DNA of 64,000 nt, from assembly GCA_040902845.1 (NCBI GenBank), contig JBBDWM010000022.1, positions 43,497 through 107,496 of the forward strand, in the 5' to 3' direction. The notes beneath the pieces are model-generated. The model was not told the DNA's origin. It worked only from the letters and a program-made list of their open reading frames with translations, and did not search any database. This document shows positions 51,342-59,896 of the stretch, one piece after another. Both the position numbers and the translations under genes were made by a program. The stretch comes from JALYNX01 sp040902845 (lineage in GTDB: Bacteria > Actinomycetota > Acidimicrobiia > Spongiisociales > ZC4RG35). Position 1 is the stretch's first letter; every line of letters starts with the position of its first letter.

Positions 51342-52076
51342 ATGAAGATCTGGATCGTGCTGCCGGCGTTCAACGAGGAGCTCGACCTCCCACATCTGCT
51401 AGAACGCATCGATGGGGCGATGGAGGATGCCAACCTCCGCTTCGAGATCCTGATCGTTGATGACGGGTCCACTGACAAGACCCATGAAGTTGCCGAACAG
51501 TGGGGCAACAAGCTTCCTTTGCAGGTTCGCCGGCACGAAACGAATCTCGGCTTGGGTGCCACTCTCCGAGATGGCTTGGAATGGGCATGCATGATCGCTC
51601 AGCCCAGTGACGTCATCATCACGCTCGATGCCGACAATTCGCATACTCCCGAGTTGATCCTTCGCATGGTTCGAATGATCAGGGAGGGACATGATGTGGT
51701 CGTGGCTTCGCGATTCGCCCCCGGTAGCCGGGTGCGTGGGGTTCCCGTCCACCGTCGGGTGTTGAGCCGACTTGCGGGACTCCTTTTCAGGCTCATGTTC
51801 CCGATTCGTGGGATCAAGGATTACACCAGCGGCTACCGGGCCTATCGCGCAGGCTTGCTCCAGGAGGTGACCGGCCAGGATCCGTACTTCTTCGACCAGG
51901 ACGGGTTCCAGGTGATGGTGGACGTTCTCCTCAAGTTGAGACGAAACCCGGACCTCATCTTCGGCGAGGCTCCGCTGATCCTCAGATACGACCTCAAAGA
52001 AGGCGCGAGCAAGATGGATGTCGTTGACACTGCAACGTCGACTCTTCGCTTGATGGTCAAGAGACGGTTCGAGTAG
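51342..52076 (+). CDS. Family-2 glycosyltransferase, polyprenyl-phosphate type
   Basis: 244 aa. KIWIVLPAFNEELDLPHLLE is the donor-binding start, VIITLDADNSHTPELILRMV contains DxD, then FAPGSRVRGVPVHRRVLSRL and IKDYTSGYRAYRAGLLQEV. ALILRYDLKEGASKM-like C-terminus as in DPM synthases. No membrane helices of GtrB type are evident apart from LAGLLFRLMFP. Divergent from uvrA. A broken methyltransferase follows, which may once have formed its operon partner. Confidence 0.9.
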   Translation: MKIWIVLPAFNEELDLPHLLERIDGAMEDANLRFEILIVDDGSTDKTHEVAEQWGNKLPLQVRRHETNLGLGATLRDGLEWACMIAQPSDVIITLDADNSHTPELILRMVRMIREGHDVVVASRFAPGSRVRGVPVHRRVLSRLAGLLFRLMFPIRGIKDYTSGYRAYRAGLLQEVTGQDPYFFDQDGFQVMVDVLLKLRRNPDLIFGEAPLILRYDLKEGASKMDVVDTATSTLRLMVKRRFE

Positions 52077-52108
52077 ATCAAACAGCATCGAACCAACACC
52101 TGATTACC

Positions 52109-52620
52109 TTGATTCCGAATACGGGACTACGAACGACAGAACCATCTCGGAAACTCGATCACAACCTGGGCGCTATCGATCGGCATGCAACTCACCCGAA
52201 AGGCGTTCTCGACATCGGCTGTGGGCACGGTGCCTTTCTCGAGCGGGTGACCTTCCGACACCTGACTGGTCATTACACGGATCCGACATAGACCCGCAAG
52301 GGATCGAGGAGACCGAGGGTCGAGTTCGGACAGCAAATCTTTCGTTGTCCTCTGCTGACGTCGTTACGGCTTGGGATGTTGGGAGCACGTCGACTCATTG
52401 GCTGACGACGCTGCGGCGGTCGACGCGCTCTAGACCGGGTGGTGTGTTGCTTTCGTGTTACCTGTGTACGACGGGATACTTGGCTGGTTGGTCCAATGAC
52501 TGGACACGGACCGACTCACGTTCACAAGAAGGCGACTCCGAAGACAGGCGACCGCGATTCTTGTGGCGTGTCGTCGTTTTCCTCGACACTGAGTTCTCGA
52601 TCAAAGAACAGACGTCGGTG
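52109..52620 (+). pseudogene. SAM-dependent methyltransferase destroyed by several frameshifts
   Basis: Methyltransferase text can be followed only by changing frame: GVLDIGCGHGAFLERV (motif I, about 52203-52250); then DIDPQGIEETEGRVRTANLS and SLSSADVVTAWDV in a second frame; WEHVDSLADDAAAVDAL in a third; back to RPGGVLL; then VLPVYDGILGWLV and PTHVHKKA in other frames. At least four shifts in 450 bp, so this is decay rather than one base-call error. It follows the GT2 gene. Confidence 0.75.
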
Positions 52621-52625
52621 CGACC

Positions 52626-53720
52626 TCAGGCCGGTGCGATCGGCAACGAGCTCTTCCGAGCATCGAGGATGGTGCTGATGGCCATCAGTCCGAGTATCAG
52701 AAACCAATAGTTCGGGAAGGCGAGACCGACCGCGAAGGCGACGCCGAGAGCCAAGCCCGCCCTTCCCAGAAGCAGCGACGACGACCTCGACCCAAGCCCC
52801 ACCACAGTCGCGGCACCTAGCCCTACCGTCAACCAAGCCCATTTCGGTAGTTCAAAATTGATCCCCATCGCCCCCAGCAGACCGGAGATGCTCTGGCTGT
52901 CGGGTCTGAAACCGATGTCGGCCAGGTTCCCGATCGTCGCCCTGTAGAAGGAAACGGGGTCGATCAAGACCGCCGGCAACAAGGTCACGGTGACCGTGGC
53001 TGCGGTGGTGATGAGGCGCTTCATCCAGTCCTCGTCACGGTGAAGTAGAAAGAGAGGAGTGAGAAGCAGCAGATACTGTTTCGATGCCAGGGCCAGTCCG
53101 AGAAGAATTCCCGAGATGAGCGGCCCTCTTCGCCAGGCGACCAGAGCCAGGAGGAACAGAAGCAAGGTCAACGGCTCAGTCCAGGCGGAATACCAGAGGA
53201 GAGGCCATCCCGGTGCGGTGGCGAGAATCAGACACACTCCGAGGCTCGCCTCGGAGCCGGACGATCTCGATAGTGCCATCGCTCCGGTCCAAGCCAGTAT
53301 GGCCAGCCAAGCAAGGGTCGACACCAACCTCGGGTCCGAGAAGGCGCCGACCAACCCGTACGTGGTCACTACGACCGGCGGATAGGGGTAGCCCTCGATG
53401 ATCGTGCCCTCGGGAACATATGGGGAGCCATTGAGGATCCTGACCGCATCGGTGTAGGGATTCTCCCCTGCAACGAGCGCGGCACCGGCGGCCTTGTGTG
53501 CGTGATAGATGTCGGTGCCCACATCCGAGTTCCATTCGCCGGCGACCAGCCCGCCGGTGACGAAGAGGGCGCAACACAACGCAAGGCCAACCGCGATCGA
53601 CCTCAGTGCCAGCTTCTCGGCTGCGAAGAAGGCGACGACGCACGCGGCGGCACCCAGGATGACCCCGGGGAGTTTCGCGTCGACGACCGAGTCGGGCACG
53701 TCCGCCCGGGAAACCACCAA
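52626..53720 (-). CDS. GT87-like polyprenyl-phosphate-dependent glycosyltransferase (membrane)
   Basis: 364 aa with about 9-10 helices. The first loop has SDVGTDIYHAHKAAGAALVA then GENPYTDAVRILNG, the DxxxY...GxNPY pattern of GT87/DUF2029 mannosyl- or arabinosyltransferases. LLWYSAWTEPLTLLLFLLAL and LGLALASKQYLLLLTPLFLL match later family segments. Start is a TTG/GTG pair at 53720/53717; the region just upstream is the duplicated contig end, so the true N-terminus is slightly uncertain. Confidence 0.8.
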   Translation of the reverse strand: MVVSRADVPDSVVDAKLPGVILGAAACVVAFFAAEKLALRSIAVGLALCCALFVTGGLVAGEWNSDVGTDIYHAHKAAGAALVAGENPYTDAVRILNGSPYVPEGTIIEGYPYPPVVVTTYGLVGAFSDPRLVSTLAWLAILAWTGAMALSRSSGSEASLGVCLILATAPGWPLLWYSAWTEPLTLLLFLLALVAWRRGPLISGILLGLALASKQYLLLLTPLFLLHRDEDWMKRLITTAATVTVTLLPAVLIDPVSFYRATIGNLADIGFRPDSQSISGLLGAMGINFELPKWAWLTVGLGAATVVGLGSRSSSLLLGRAGLALGVAFAVGLAFPNYWFLILGLMAISTILDARKSSLPIAPA

Positions 53721-53736
53721 CGAAACGATGAGGACT

Positions 53737-53946
53737 CGTAGGTCATCGAGTCTTCCCGGACATGTCAGACGCTGCTTTGCGGTCGCGGTTGNNNNNNNNN
53801 NNNNNNNNNNNNNNNNNNNNNNNNNNNNNNNNNNNNNNNNNNNNNNNNNNNNNNNNNNNNNNNNNNNNNNNNNNNNNNNNNNNNNNNNNNNCGTAGGTCA
53901 TCGAGTCTTCCCGGACATGTCAGACGCTGCTTTGCGGTCGCGGTTG
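53737..53946. other. Scaffold gap of 100 N with identical 55-bp ends
   Basis: Bases 53737-53791 and 53892-53946 are identical (CGTAGGTCATCGAG...GTCGCGGTTG), on either side of exactly 100 N. This is the signature of two contigs ending in the same k-mer. The true sequence probably contains one copy and no gap, which would place the two flanking genes about 45 bp apart. Confidence 0.9.
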
Positions 53947-55023
53947 GGTCTCTGCTGCTGCATCTCGACCGGACAGAAACATCAACAGAACGAATGCAGT
54001 CAGCACCGGGGCTGCGGCGCGTGTGATGTCGAAGTAGCTCTGCCACACCTGTCGGGTGAAGAGAATCGCCAGAGGGACAAATCCGAGGAACGCCCACCCC
54101 ACCAGGTGACCCGAGATCAGCAGACGTCGGGTGAACAAGATGAACAGAAGCATCATCGCCAGCCCGGCCACCATGTTGAGTGGGTCACCGGCCCAGAGCT
54201 CGAAAGCGTTGATAAATCCGGCAAACGGCAAGCCGATCTCCTGAACCTCCGAGACCCCGGTGTCGAACTCGATGCGGAAGCGCAGGTAAATCGCCCAGAG
54301 AGCAACCGCGGCAAATGGAACCGCGCTCACGAGAAGAGCATTGCGTCGCTCTCCCCTTCGCCAAAGCCAGAACGCCGAGCCAGCAGCGGCTATGAGCATC
54401 GCCTCCCTGGAGAGAGCGGCAATTGTGAGCAGAGCGACCGCCCAACCGAAGCGTTGTCTGAGAAGCATCACCACCGCTCCGAAGGCCGCGGCGGCGGCCA
54501 CCACCCCGGCTCCGTCGATTGCCATCTCACTGATGAACCCCAGATTGAGGGCGAAGGCGAGTCCCCACCATGGCGAACCTCCCATCTCCATCGCAAGAAG
54601 AGCAACGGCCCACGACCCGATCCCCATGGCAATCAAATTGACGATCAGCAATGCCCACACGATCGCATCGGCCGAGAAGAGCCCAGCTCCCCCAGCCAGG
54701 ATCGGATAGAACATGCGCTGGCTTCGATACAGCGGGCGGTCAACGACCGCGATGTTGTCCTCGGGCTCGAGTACTAACGGATCGTTGGACTGAACGAAAA
54801 AGAATTTGCCGTCGTGACCCTTATTGTCGCGTTTGACAACCTCTCGTCCCAACTTGCCCTCGGCATACTCGTTGATCTCAGTCGACTGAATACCAAAGGC
54901 AACGAAGATCGCCGGATCACGATCGAAGGCGCTCCATACCCGAAAGGCGATGAGGGACGCAAGAATTGTGCCTACGACCCCGACCACGAGAGGCGTCGAG
55001 ATCCTCCTGTCAGCCACGGCCAC
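53920..55023 (-). CDS. Polytopic membrane protein, GT-C-like (third paralogue)
   Basis: 367 aa, about 9 helices. First loop: NKGHDGKFFFVQSNDPLVLE and YRSQRMFYPILAGGAGL, the same motif pair as in the proteins at 46309 and 47319. The C-terminus (QPRPQSSV) lies within the 55-bp duplicated contig end, so it is complete in either copy. Next gene upstream is the GT2-methyltransferase fusion. Likely transfers a sugar in the envelope; donor unknown. Confidence 0.7.
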   Translation of the reverse strand: MAVADRRISTPLVVGVVGTILASLIAFRVWSAFDRDPAIFVAFGIQSTEINEYAEGKLGREVVKRDNKGHDGKFFFVQSNDPLVLEPEDNIAVVDRPLYRSQRMFYPILAGGAGLFSADAIVWALLIVNLIAMGIGSWAVALLAMEMGGSPWWGLAFALNLGFISEMAIDGAGVVAAAAAFGAVVMLLRQRFGWAVALLTIAALSREAMLIAAAGSAFWLWRRGERRNALLVSAVPFAAVALWAIYLRFRIEFDTGVSEVQEIGLPFAGFINAFELWAGDPLNMVAGLAMMLLFILFTRRLLISGHLVGWAFLGFVPLAILFTRQVWQSYFDITRAAAPVLTAFVLLMFLSGRDAAAETQPRPQSSV

Positions 55024-55116
55024 TGCTCGACGAAATCATCAGCACGACAATCTTGGCGAGACCGTGGCCACGATCAAAGGGTTTGTTGGATGCTTCTGCC
55101 ACCAGGCTTCCGCCCT

Positions 55117-56514
55117 TTAAGGCCTCTTGCCGATTGCGATCCAGCTCAGGCCGGGGAGGATCGTGAGACGATCGATGAGCCGGGCCATTGGCAACAGGAA
55201 CCCGAAGAGGCGGGCCTGCCACGGAGCTATTTCCGTCCGGCCGAACATCTTGTTCGTGTACCAACCGAGTACGCCCAATCGGTTGAACTCGTAGAGGTCC
55301 TCGACCACATATCCAGTGTCCTCGAGAAGCTTCCGCAATCCGGTTTTTGTGAACCGCAGGCGATGGCCCAGAGCGGTATCCGCCTCCGAGAACAGCCACT
55401 CGTGAGCCGGAACCAGCACCAACACCTTCCCGCCCGACCGGGTTGCCTTGAAGAACTCTGTGACAGCTGCGTCGGGATGGTCGAGATGCTCGAGGACATT
55501 GACGCAAAGCACGCTGTCGAACTCACCCGACAATCCTTCGTAAAAGCCAGGGTCCTGAAGATCGCCCTGTACTGCTTCCAGATTCTCCAGATGTCCGAAC
55601 CGTTTTCTGACCGCTCTCACATGGCGTTCGTCGATGTCGGCCACGACCAGACTCTCACGGTCGAGGAGTTGTGCGGTCAGATTCCCCATCCCGGACCCGG
55701 CCTCGAAGACGCGACCTCCGAGATGCGGGCTGAATTGCTCCATCGTCCACCTGGCGACTCCAGGGGTTGCGGAGAGACTCTCCAGGGTGCTGTAACCGGC
55801 GTCAACCGAGGATTTGGTGTCGAAGAAACGGAATTTGAGGATAAGCCACAAGGCCTGGACACCGTCTCGCCAACCGACTGACTTTCCTTCGGCGTAGGTG
55901 CGACCGTGATAGCTGATCGGCACCTCGTAGATGCGGGCTCCATATCGGGCGAGCCGTGCAGTGATCTCGGGCTCGATGCCGAATCGGTCACTGGTCAGCC
56001 TGAGATCGTGGAGGACATCGGCTCTGACCGCCTTGTAACAGGTTTCCATGTCGGTGAGATTGATGTCACTCGCCATGTTGGACAGCGCGGTGAGCAGCTT
56101 GTTTCCCATCGCATGCCAGAAGAAGAGCACCCGACGCTCGGCGCTGGCCGCAAAGCGCGATCCGTAGACCGCGTCGGCCTTTCCCTCCAGGATGGGGCCG
56201 ATCATCTTGGGATAGTCGGCGGGGTCGTACTCGAGGTCGCCGTCTTGGACGATCCCGATGTCCCCGGTCATGTTCTCGATGGCGGTCCGGATTGCCTTGC
56301 CCTTTCCCATGTTGACGGGTTGAGCGATCACCTTGATTCGGGGATCGGCGGCCGCCAGCTCGTGGAGGATCGCCAACGAGTTGTCCTTGGAGCAGTCGTC
56401 GACGCAGATCAACTCGATGTCGAGATCGATCGGTGAGGCGAGGACGCGTCCAACAATGGTCCGCAGGGTGCGGGCCTCGTTGTACACGGGCATGAGAACA
56501 GAGAGTTTGTTCAT
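55117..56514 (-). CDS. Bifunctional GT2 glycosyltransferase-SAM methyltransferase
   Basis: 465 aa from the ATG at 56514 (MNKLSVLMPVYNEARTLRTI). Residues 1-240: GT2 domain with DIELICVDDCSKDNSLAIL, IGIVQDGDLEYDPADYPKMI and VYGSRF, plus YEVPISYHGRTYAEGKS. Residues about 260-465: class I methyltransferase with GRVFEAGSGMGNLTAQLLDR, VVADIDERHVRAVRKRFGHL and SVLCVNVLEHLDHPDAAVTE. One chain would therefore make a lipid-linked sugar and methylate a product or sugar. The longer ORF to 56571 has no added conserved sequence. Confidence 0.88.
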   Translation of the reverse strand: MNKLSVLMPVYNEARTLRTIVGRVLASPIDLDIELICVDDCSKDNSLAILHELAAADPRIKVIAQPVNMGKGKAIRTAIENMTGDIGIVQDGDLEYDPADYPKMIGPILEGKADAVYGSRFAASAERRVLFFWHAMGNKLLTALSNMASDINLTDMETCYKAVRADVLHDLRLTSDRFGIEPEITARLARYGARIYEVPISYHGRTYAEGKSVGWRDGVQALWLILKFRFFDTKSSVDAGYSTLESLSATPGVARWTMEQFSPHLGGRVFEAGSGMGNLTAQLLDRESLVVADIDERHVRAVRKRFGHLENLEAVQGDLQDPGFYEGLSGEFDSVLCVNVLEHLDHPDAAVTEFFKATRSGGKVLVLVPAHEWLFSEADTALGHRLRFTKTGLRKLLEDTGYVVEDLYEFNRLGVLGWYTNKMFGRTEIAPWQARLFGFLLPMARLIDRLTILPGLSWIAIGKRP

Positions 56515-56615
56515 AGATGGTCCAGAAACGGATCGGCTGGATTCCGGTTGGTCTTGAGGATCACACACCACCCATCAGGCGCCGCCCCGACGACCGGAGG
56601 CTTGAGAACTTGGAT

Positions 56616-58124
56616 TTAGCCCTCATAGGCTAACGAGAGGTCGATCTCGGTCAGGTCCCAGCTCTTGCTGGGGAGGAACGCCCGCAAGGGCAAGTCGGCG
56701 AACTCGGACCCTGAGAGGCAAGAAACAATGCGACGAGACACGTTGACCAGACTCCCGATGTCCTCGAAGTCACATCCCGACCCGTAACCGGCAAAGAACA
56801 CCCCAAACCGCTCGCGGATGTCGGCGTCGGTCCATTCGCTCCCTTCGAGACCGAGCTGCCCGCCAAGGTCGGAGCCATGGTCGCCGAACATCACAAGGAT
56901 CGCGTCGTTGGCGACTGCCTTCCTAGCCACCGACCGCAAGACCTGATTCAGACATATCACCTGCCCTTGATAACCCTTCGACCGTCTCTCGATCTGTTCT
57001 TGGCTGTATGACGGACCCCCTGCCGTGAACCCTGACATCTCTGCCGTCGGGACGCTCTCACATGAAGAGGACAAGAAGAAAGGGGGATGTGGGGCCAGCA
57101 CATGGACATAGACGTAGTCCGAGACGCTGTTGCTGAGGTATTGACCCAAGTCGGTTTCGAGCCAATGGATGTTTCTCAAAGCCCCACGGCTAAATGATCG
57201 CCCCTCTTCCAGCCCGGAGAGCCCGATCAGCAACGAACGAAGGGCAATGTCGTAGATTGTCTCGTCCGGCCACGGCCCGGCAACACAGACGTCGACAAGC
57301 GACCGGCATCTCGTGCCGAGCCATCCCGACTCGACATAGGTCTGCAAATAGCCGTTTTGGCCGAGAATTCGTGCCAGTGTGTTGTTCCCACCCAGCATCT
57401 CGTGGAGCCCCTCGATGTCGGCTCGAGAGAGATGCTGCTCATCAACCAGATAGGCCAGGTTCAGGGTATTGGCGACAGAAAGCGCTGTGAGCGGAAAGTT
57501 GGAATTGACGTCGTGACCAACACCGAAGCCGAGACCTTCCAGCTCGGCGTCGAACTCGGCGTTATCGAAATGATGGAATTCCCGGAGGACTTCCTCGCTC
57601 GCGTAACCGTCCAGAACTATGACAACCACGTCGCGTCGGGACTCGAGGGGAGGGACCGACTGCTCCAGATTCGCTTTGACCGTTGCTGCGCCAGGATCAC
57701 CTCGTGTGAAGTAGGTCACGGCCGGGAAGATCAGGAGCAGAAACGCGACCCACGCCACGAGGCCCTGGAAGATCCCGACTGATCTAAGTCGATAGGCGAT
57801 TCCGGAGATCAGGAGAGCGACACCGAGCATTGTCCACCGGCCTCCGAATACCGAGTCGATTATCTCTCCCGTTTTCGAGGCAAAGACCACAAAGACCGCA
57901 ATCGAATAGGTGATCCCTTCTGGATCGGCTCCGAATCTGACGAACACCGCTCGGACTCCGAGGCCAAGAGCCGTCAGTAAGAGGATCACCGCAGCCGAGG
58001 TCGCAAATGCAGGTGACTCCGGGTTGCTTACCCAAAGTAGAAGTGGCGAAAACGCAGATGCTGCGAAAATCAGGAACGTCTGCCAGAGGAACCTGTCCGA
58101 CGCCGTCTCCCGATGACGCGCCAA
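56616..58124 (-). CDS. Membrane-anchored sulfatase/alkaline-phosphatase superfamily protein
   Basis: 502 aa. Four or five N-terminal helices (residues 15-150), then an extracytoplasmic domain: RRDVVVIVLDGYASEEVLRE (metal Asp and Thr/Ser-type nucleophile region, here Ser), YVYVHVLAPHPPFFLSS and ILVMFGDHGSDLGGQLGLEG (metal DH). This is the layout of LtaS/OpgE-type phosphoglycerol or phosphoethanolamine transferases. Start TTG at 58124 with GGAGG 9 nt upstream. Followed upstream by the 49-aa GYLDAGTGS protein. Confidence 0.82.
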   Translation of the reverse strand: MARHRETASDRFLWQTFLIFAASAFSPLLLWVSNPESPAFATSAAVILLLTALGLGVRAVFVRFGADPEGITYSIAVFVVFASKTGEIIDSVFGGRWTMLGVALLISGIAYRLRSVGIFQGLVAWVAFLLLIFPAVTYFTRGDPGAATVKANLEQSVPPLESRRDVVVIVLDGYASEEVLREFHHFDNAEFDAELEGLGFGVGHDVNSNFPLTALSVANTLNLAYLVDEQHLSRADIEGLHEMLGGNNTLARILGQNGYLQTYVESGWLGTRCRSLVDVCVAGPWPDETIYDIALRSLLIGLSGLEEGRSFSRGALRNIHWLETDLGQYLSNSVSDYVYVHVLAPHPPFFLSSSCESVPTAEMSGFTAGGPSYSQEQIERRSKGYQGQVICLNQVLRSVARKAVANDAILVMFGDHGSDLGGQLGLEGSEWTDADIRERFGVFFAGYGSGCDFEDIGSLVNVSRRIVSCLSGSEFADLPLRAFLPSKSWDLTEIDLSLAYEG

Positions 58125-58128
58125 CCGG

Positions 58129-58278
58129 CTATTCCTCCGACCCAGGTGCCTTTCGGAACCACCCCTTCACCGTGTGCCACCGAAACCTGGCATAGACGGC
58201 CAGGCCAGCTATCCCCCCGGCCAACATTTGAAGCAGAAGACTTCCTGTCCCAGCATCGAGGTATCCCAAAACAGACAC
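58129..58278 (-). CDS. 49-aa membrane protein with YLDxGTGSLLLQ motif
   Basis: Start GTG 58278, AGGAGG 6 nt upstream. Begins VSVLGYLDAGTGSLLLQMLA, one transmembrane helix (LLQMLAGGIAGLAVYARF), basic tail. Small proteins with Y-L/I-D-P-G-T-G-S are widespread next to polysaccharide and sulfatase-like genes; here Pro is Ala. The stop lies 4 bp before the sulfatase-like start, so they form a pair. A longer frame through the N gap is an artefact. Confidence 0.65.
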   Translation of the reverse strand: MSVLGYLDAGTGSLLLQMLAGGIAGLAVYARFRWHTVKGWFRKAPGSEE

Positions 58279-58429
58279 GATCACCCTCCTCAGAGAGACG
58301 TTAGCGACAGCTCCAGCGGTGTCGATTGCATACGCACTCAATCGGCAACCGGCGAGATGTCCTTGAAGGACGCGGCCTCTCGGCGCTTCGCCTAGACCGG
58401 TTCCGTCATCGCGGTGTGCAATGAAGGGT

Positions 58430-58529
58430 NNNNNNNNNNNNNNNNNNNNNNNNNNNNNNNNNNNNNNNNNNNNNNNNNNNNNNNNNNNNNNNNNNNNNNN
58501 NNNNNNNNNNNNNNNNNNNNNNNNNNNNN
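58430..58529. other. Scaffold gap of 100 N
   Basis: Exactly 100 N, an arbitrary gap length. Unlike the gap at 53792-53891 its two sides are not alike, so real sequence of unknown length is missing. It interrupts the gene starting at 58638. The 150 bp to its left (58279-58429) show no gene I can support. Confidence 0.95.
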
Positions 58530-58638
58530 GGACCGCCGTCAGAGCCACCATGCCTCCGACCAGAGCCAGCCCGAATCGAGGGTGTGCGCGCCGAATTGAA
58601 AGGGGGTTGGACGGATCCGTAGCTGGGACGCGACCCAT
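58530..58638 (-). CDS. N-terminal fragment of a membrane or secreted protein (cut by gap)
   Basis: Begins MGRVPATDPSNPLSIRRAHP then RFGLALVGGMVALTAV, a basic head followed by a hydrophobic helix, and runs into the N gap. ATG at 58638 overlaps the stop of the upstream GT87-like gene (TGATG), which supports the start. Identity cannot be determined. Confidence 0.55.
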
Positions 58639-59873
58639 CACGCACCACGAACGAATTTCTCGGGTTCCAGTCGAGATCTGACGATGACGTCTTGCATAGG
58701 CTCACCAACCACCAAGACGTAACACAACGCGCCAAGAACCAGCAGGCGCTCGGCCAATGTGGCGAGGCCGACGACAGGCAGGTCGTGTCGGTTTGGCGAC
58801 CTTGCGGCCATCCCCAATGCTGCGATTCCGACTGAGGTCCAAACGAGGGCTCGCCCCCTCGTCTGAGTACCGAGGAACCAAGCAGATACCAAGAGCAATG
58901 AAACGTTGTAATGCTCCCAGGAGAGCGGAACCACCAAGAGTCCGACGACAATCCCAAAAGCGAGACCCAGGTCAAGGCTGCGCCTTGCTGCCGCCCACGA
59001 GAGGCAGGAGCCAGCAACCGCCAATGGGACCAGCAGGACAATGGGTTCGACACCTACCCGAAAGGCGATGGCCCCCAGTGATCCGTTGTGTGAGAAGCCA
59101 ATCCACCGTTCCGATGCGGCTTGGAGGGCCACCAGGGTTGTCTTGAGGTTTGTGTCTGTGACCAAGAATCCAGCAAGCATGAGGATCGCTGTGGTGCCGA
59201 GCGTCGAAGCAACCATGCTCCAACGCCGTTTGGCAGCAAGAGGGACCACCAGGAGAAGCGGCCAGACTTTCAGCACACTGGCGACTCCCAATGCGATACC
59301 CACAACCCAGCCATCACCCTTCCGCGCACGCAGCCATGTCAATGCCACCAAGGCACTGATCACGATCGATTGCGTTCCGAACTCAAAAGCAGAGAAGACC
59401 GGTGCGCTTGCCAGAAGGAGGACAGTCCAAAGCAGTACTTTCTCAACAGCGAGTCCGGATAGCCGGGGAACTGCTACTAGGGCGAGCCAAATCAGCGCCG
59501 CTCCGCTGAACGCCAGCAGCAGAATCGTGGAAGTTTCCATCCGGACGAGTCCCAGGGGATAGAGCACTAACAATGCTCCAGGTGTCCGCGGGTGAATCCA
59601 CGGACCGTCATCCAGCTCTGACAACCCTGGCCGGTTGATCGATTCTCCAAGAGTCTCGGCAAGGCGGCCTACGTCGGTGAACGGGTCGAGGTCGTGTCTT
59701 ACGGCCTGGACTACTACCCAATCCGCCTCTATGTCACGTAGTTGGCGTGACGAACCGCTCGAAACGACAACCAGATAGGCAACGAAAACACCCAAAAGCA
59801 GAAGAGCGACCCACCGCTTAGCCCTAGGACCCAACTGGGCTTTCTTGGAGACGTAGGGCATGATCATCACCAC
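58638..59873 (-). CDS. GT87-like polytopic glycosyltransferase
   Basis: About 411 aa with 10 helices. The first loop has DIEADWVVVQAVRHDLDPFT, then GPWIHPRTPGALLVLYPLGL, similar to the D..........DPY and P-P-x-x-x-L pattern of DUF2029/GT87 enzymes. GVASVLKVWPLLLVVPLAA and PLSWEHYNVSLLLVSAWFLG (family W-x-H-Y) support this. GTG 59873 or ATG 59861 could be the start. Donor is probably a polyprenyl-phosphate sugar. Confidence 0.72.
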   Translation of the reverse strand: MVMIMPYVSKKAQLGPRAKRWVALLLLGVFVAYLVVVSSGSSRQLRDIEADWVVVQAVRHDLDPFTDVGRLAETLGESINRPGLSELDDGPWIHPRTPGALLVLYPLGLVRMETSTILLLAFSGAALIWLALVAVPRLSGLAVEKVLLWTVLLLASAPVFSAFEFGTQSIVISALVALTWLRARKGDGWVVGIALGVASVLKVWPLLLVVPLAAKRRWSMVASTLGTTAILMLAGFLVTDTNLKTTLVALQAASERWIGFSHNGSLGAIAFRVGVEPIVLLVPLAVAGSCLSWAAARRSLDLGLAFGIVVGLLVVPLSWEHYNVSLLLVSAWFLGTQTRGRALVWTSVGIAALGMAARSPNRHDLPVVGLATLAERLLVLGALCYVLVVGEPMQDVIVRSRLEPEKFVRGA

Positions 59874-59896
59874 CAGGGAGCGACCTTGTGAAGAGG

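Noticed and set aside
53765..54097. ORFs reading through N runs (also at 58129-58641 and 58406-59053)
   Set aside because: Unknown bases cannot support a frame; they join unrelated sequence across scaffold gaps.
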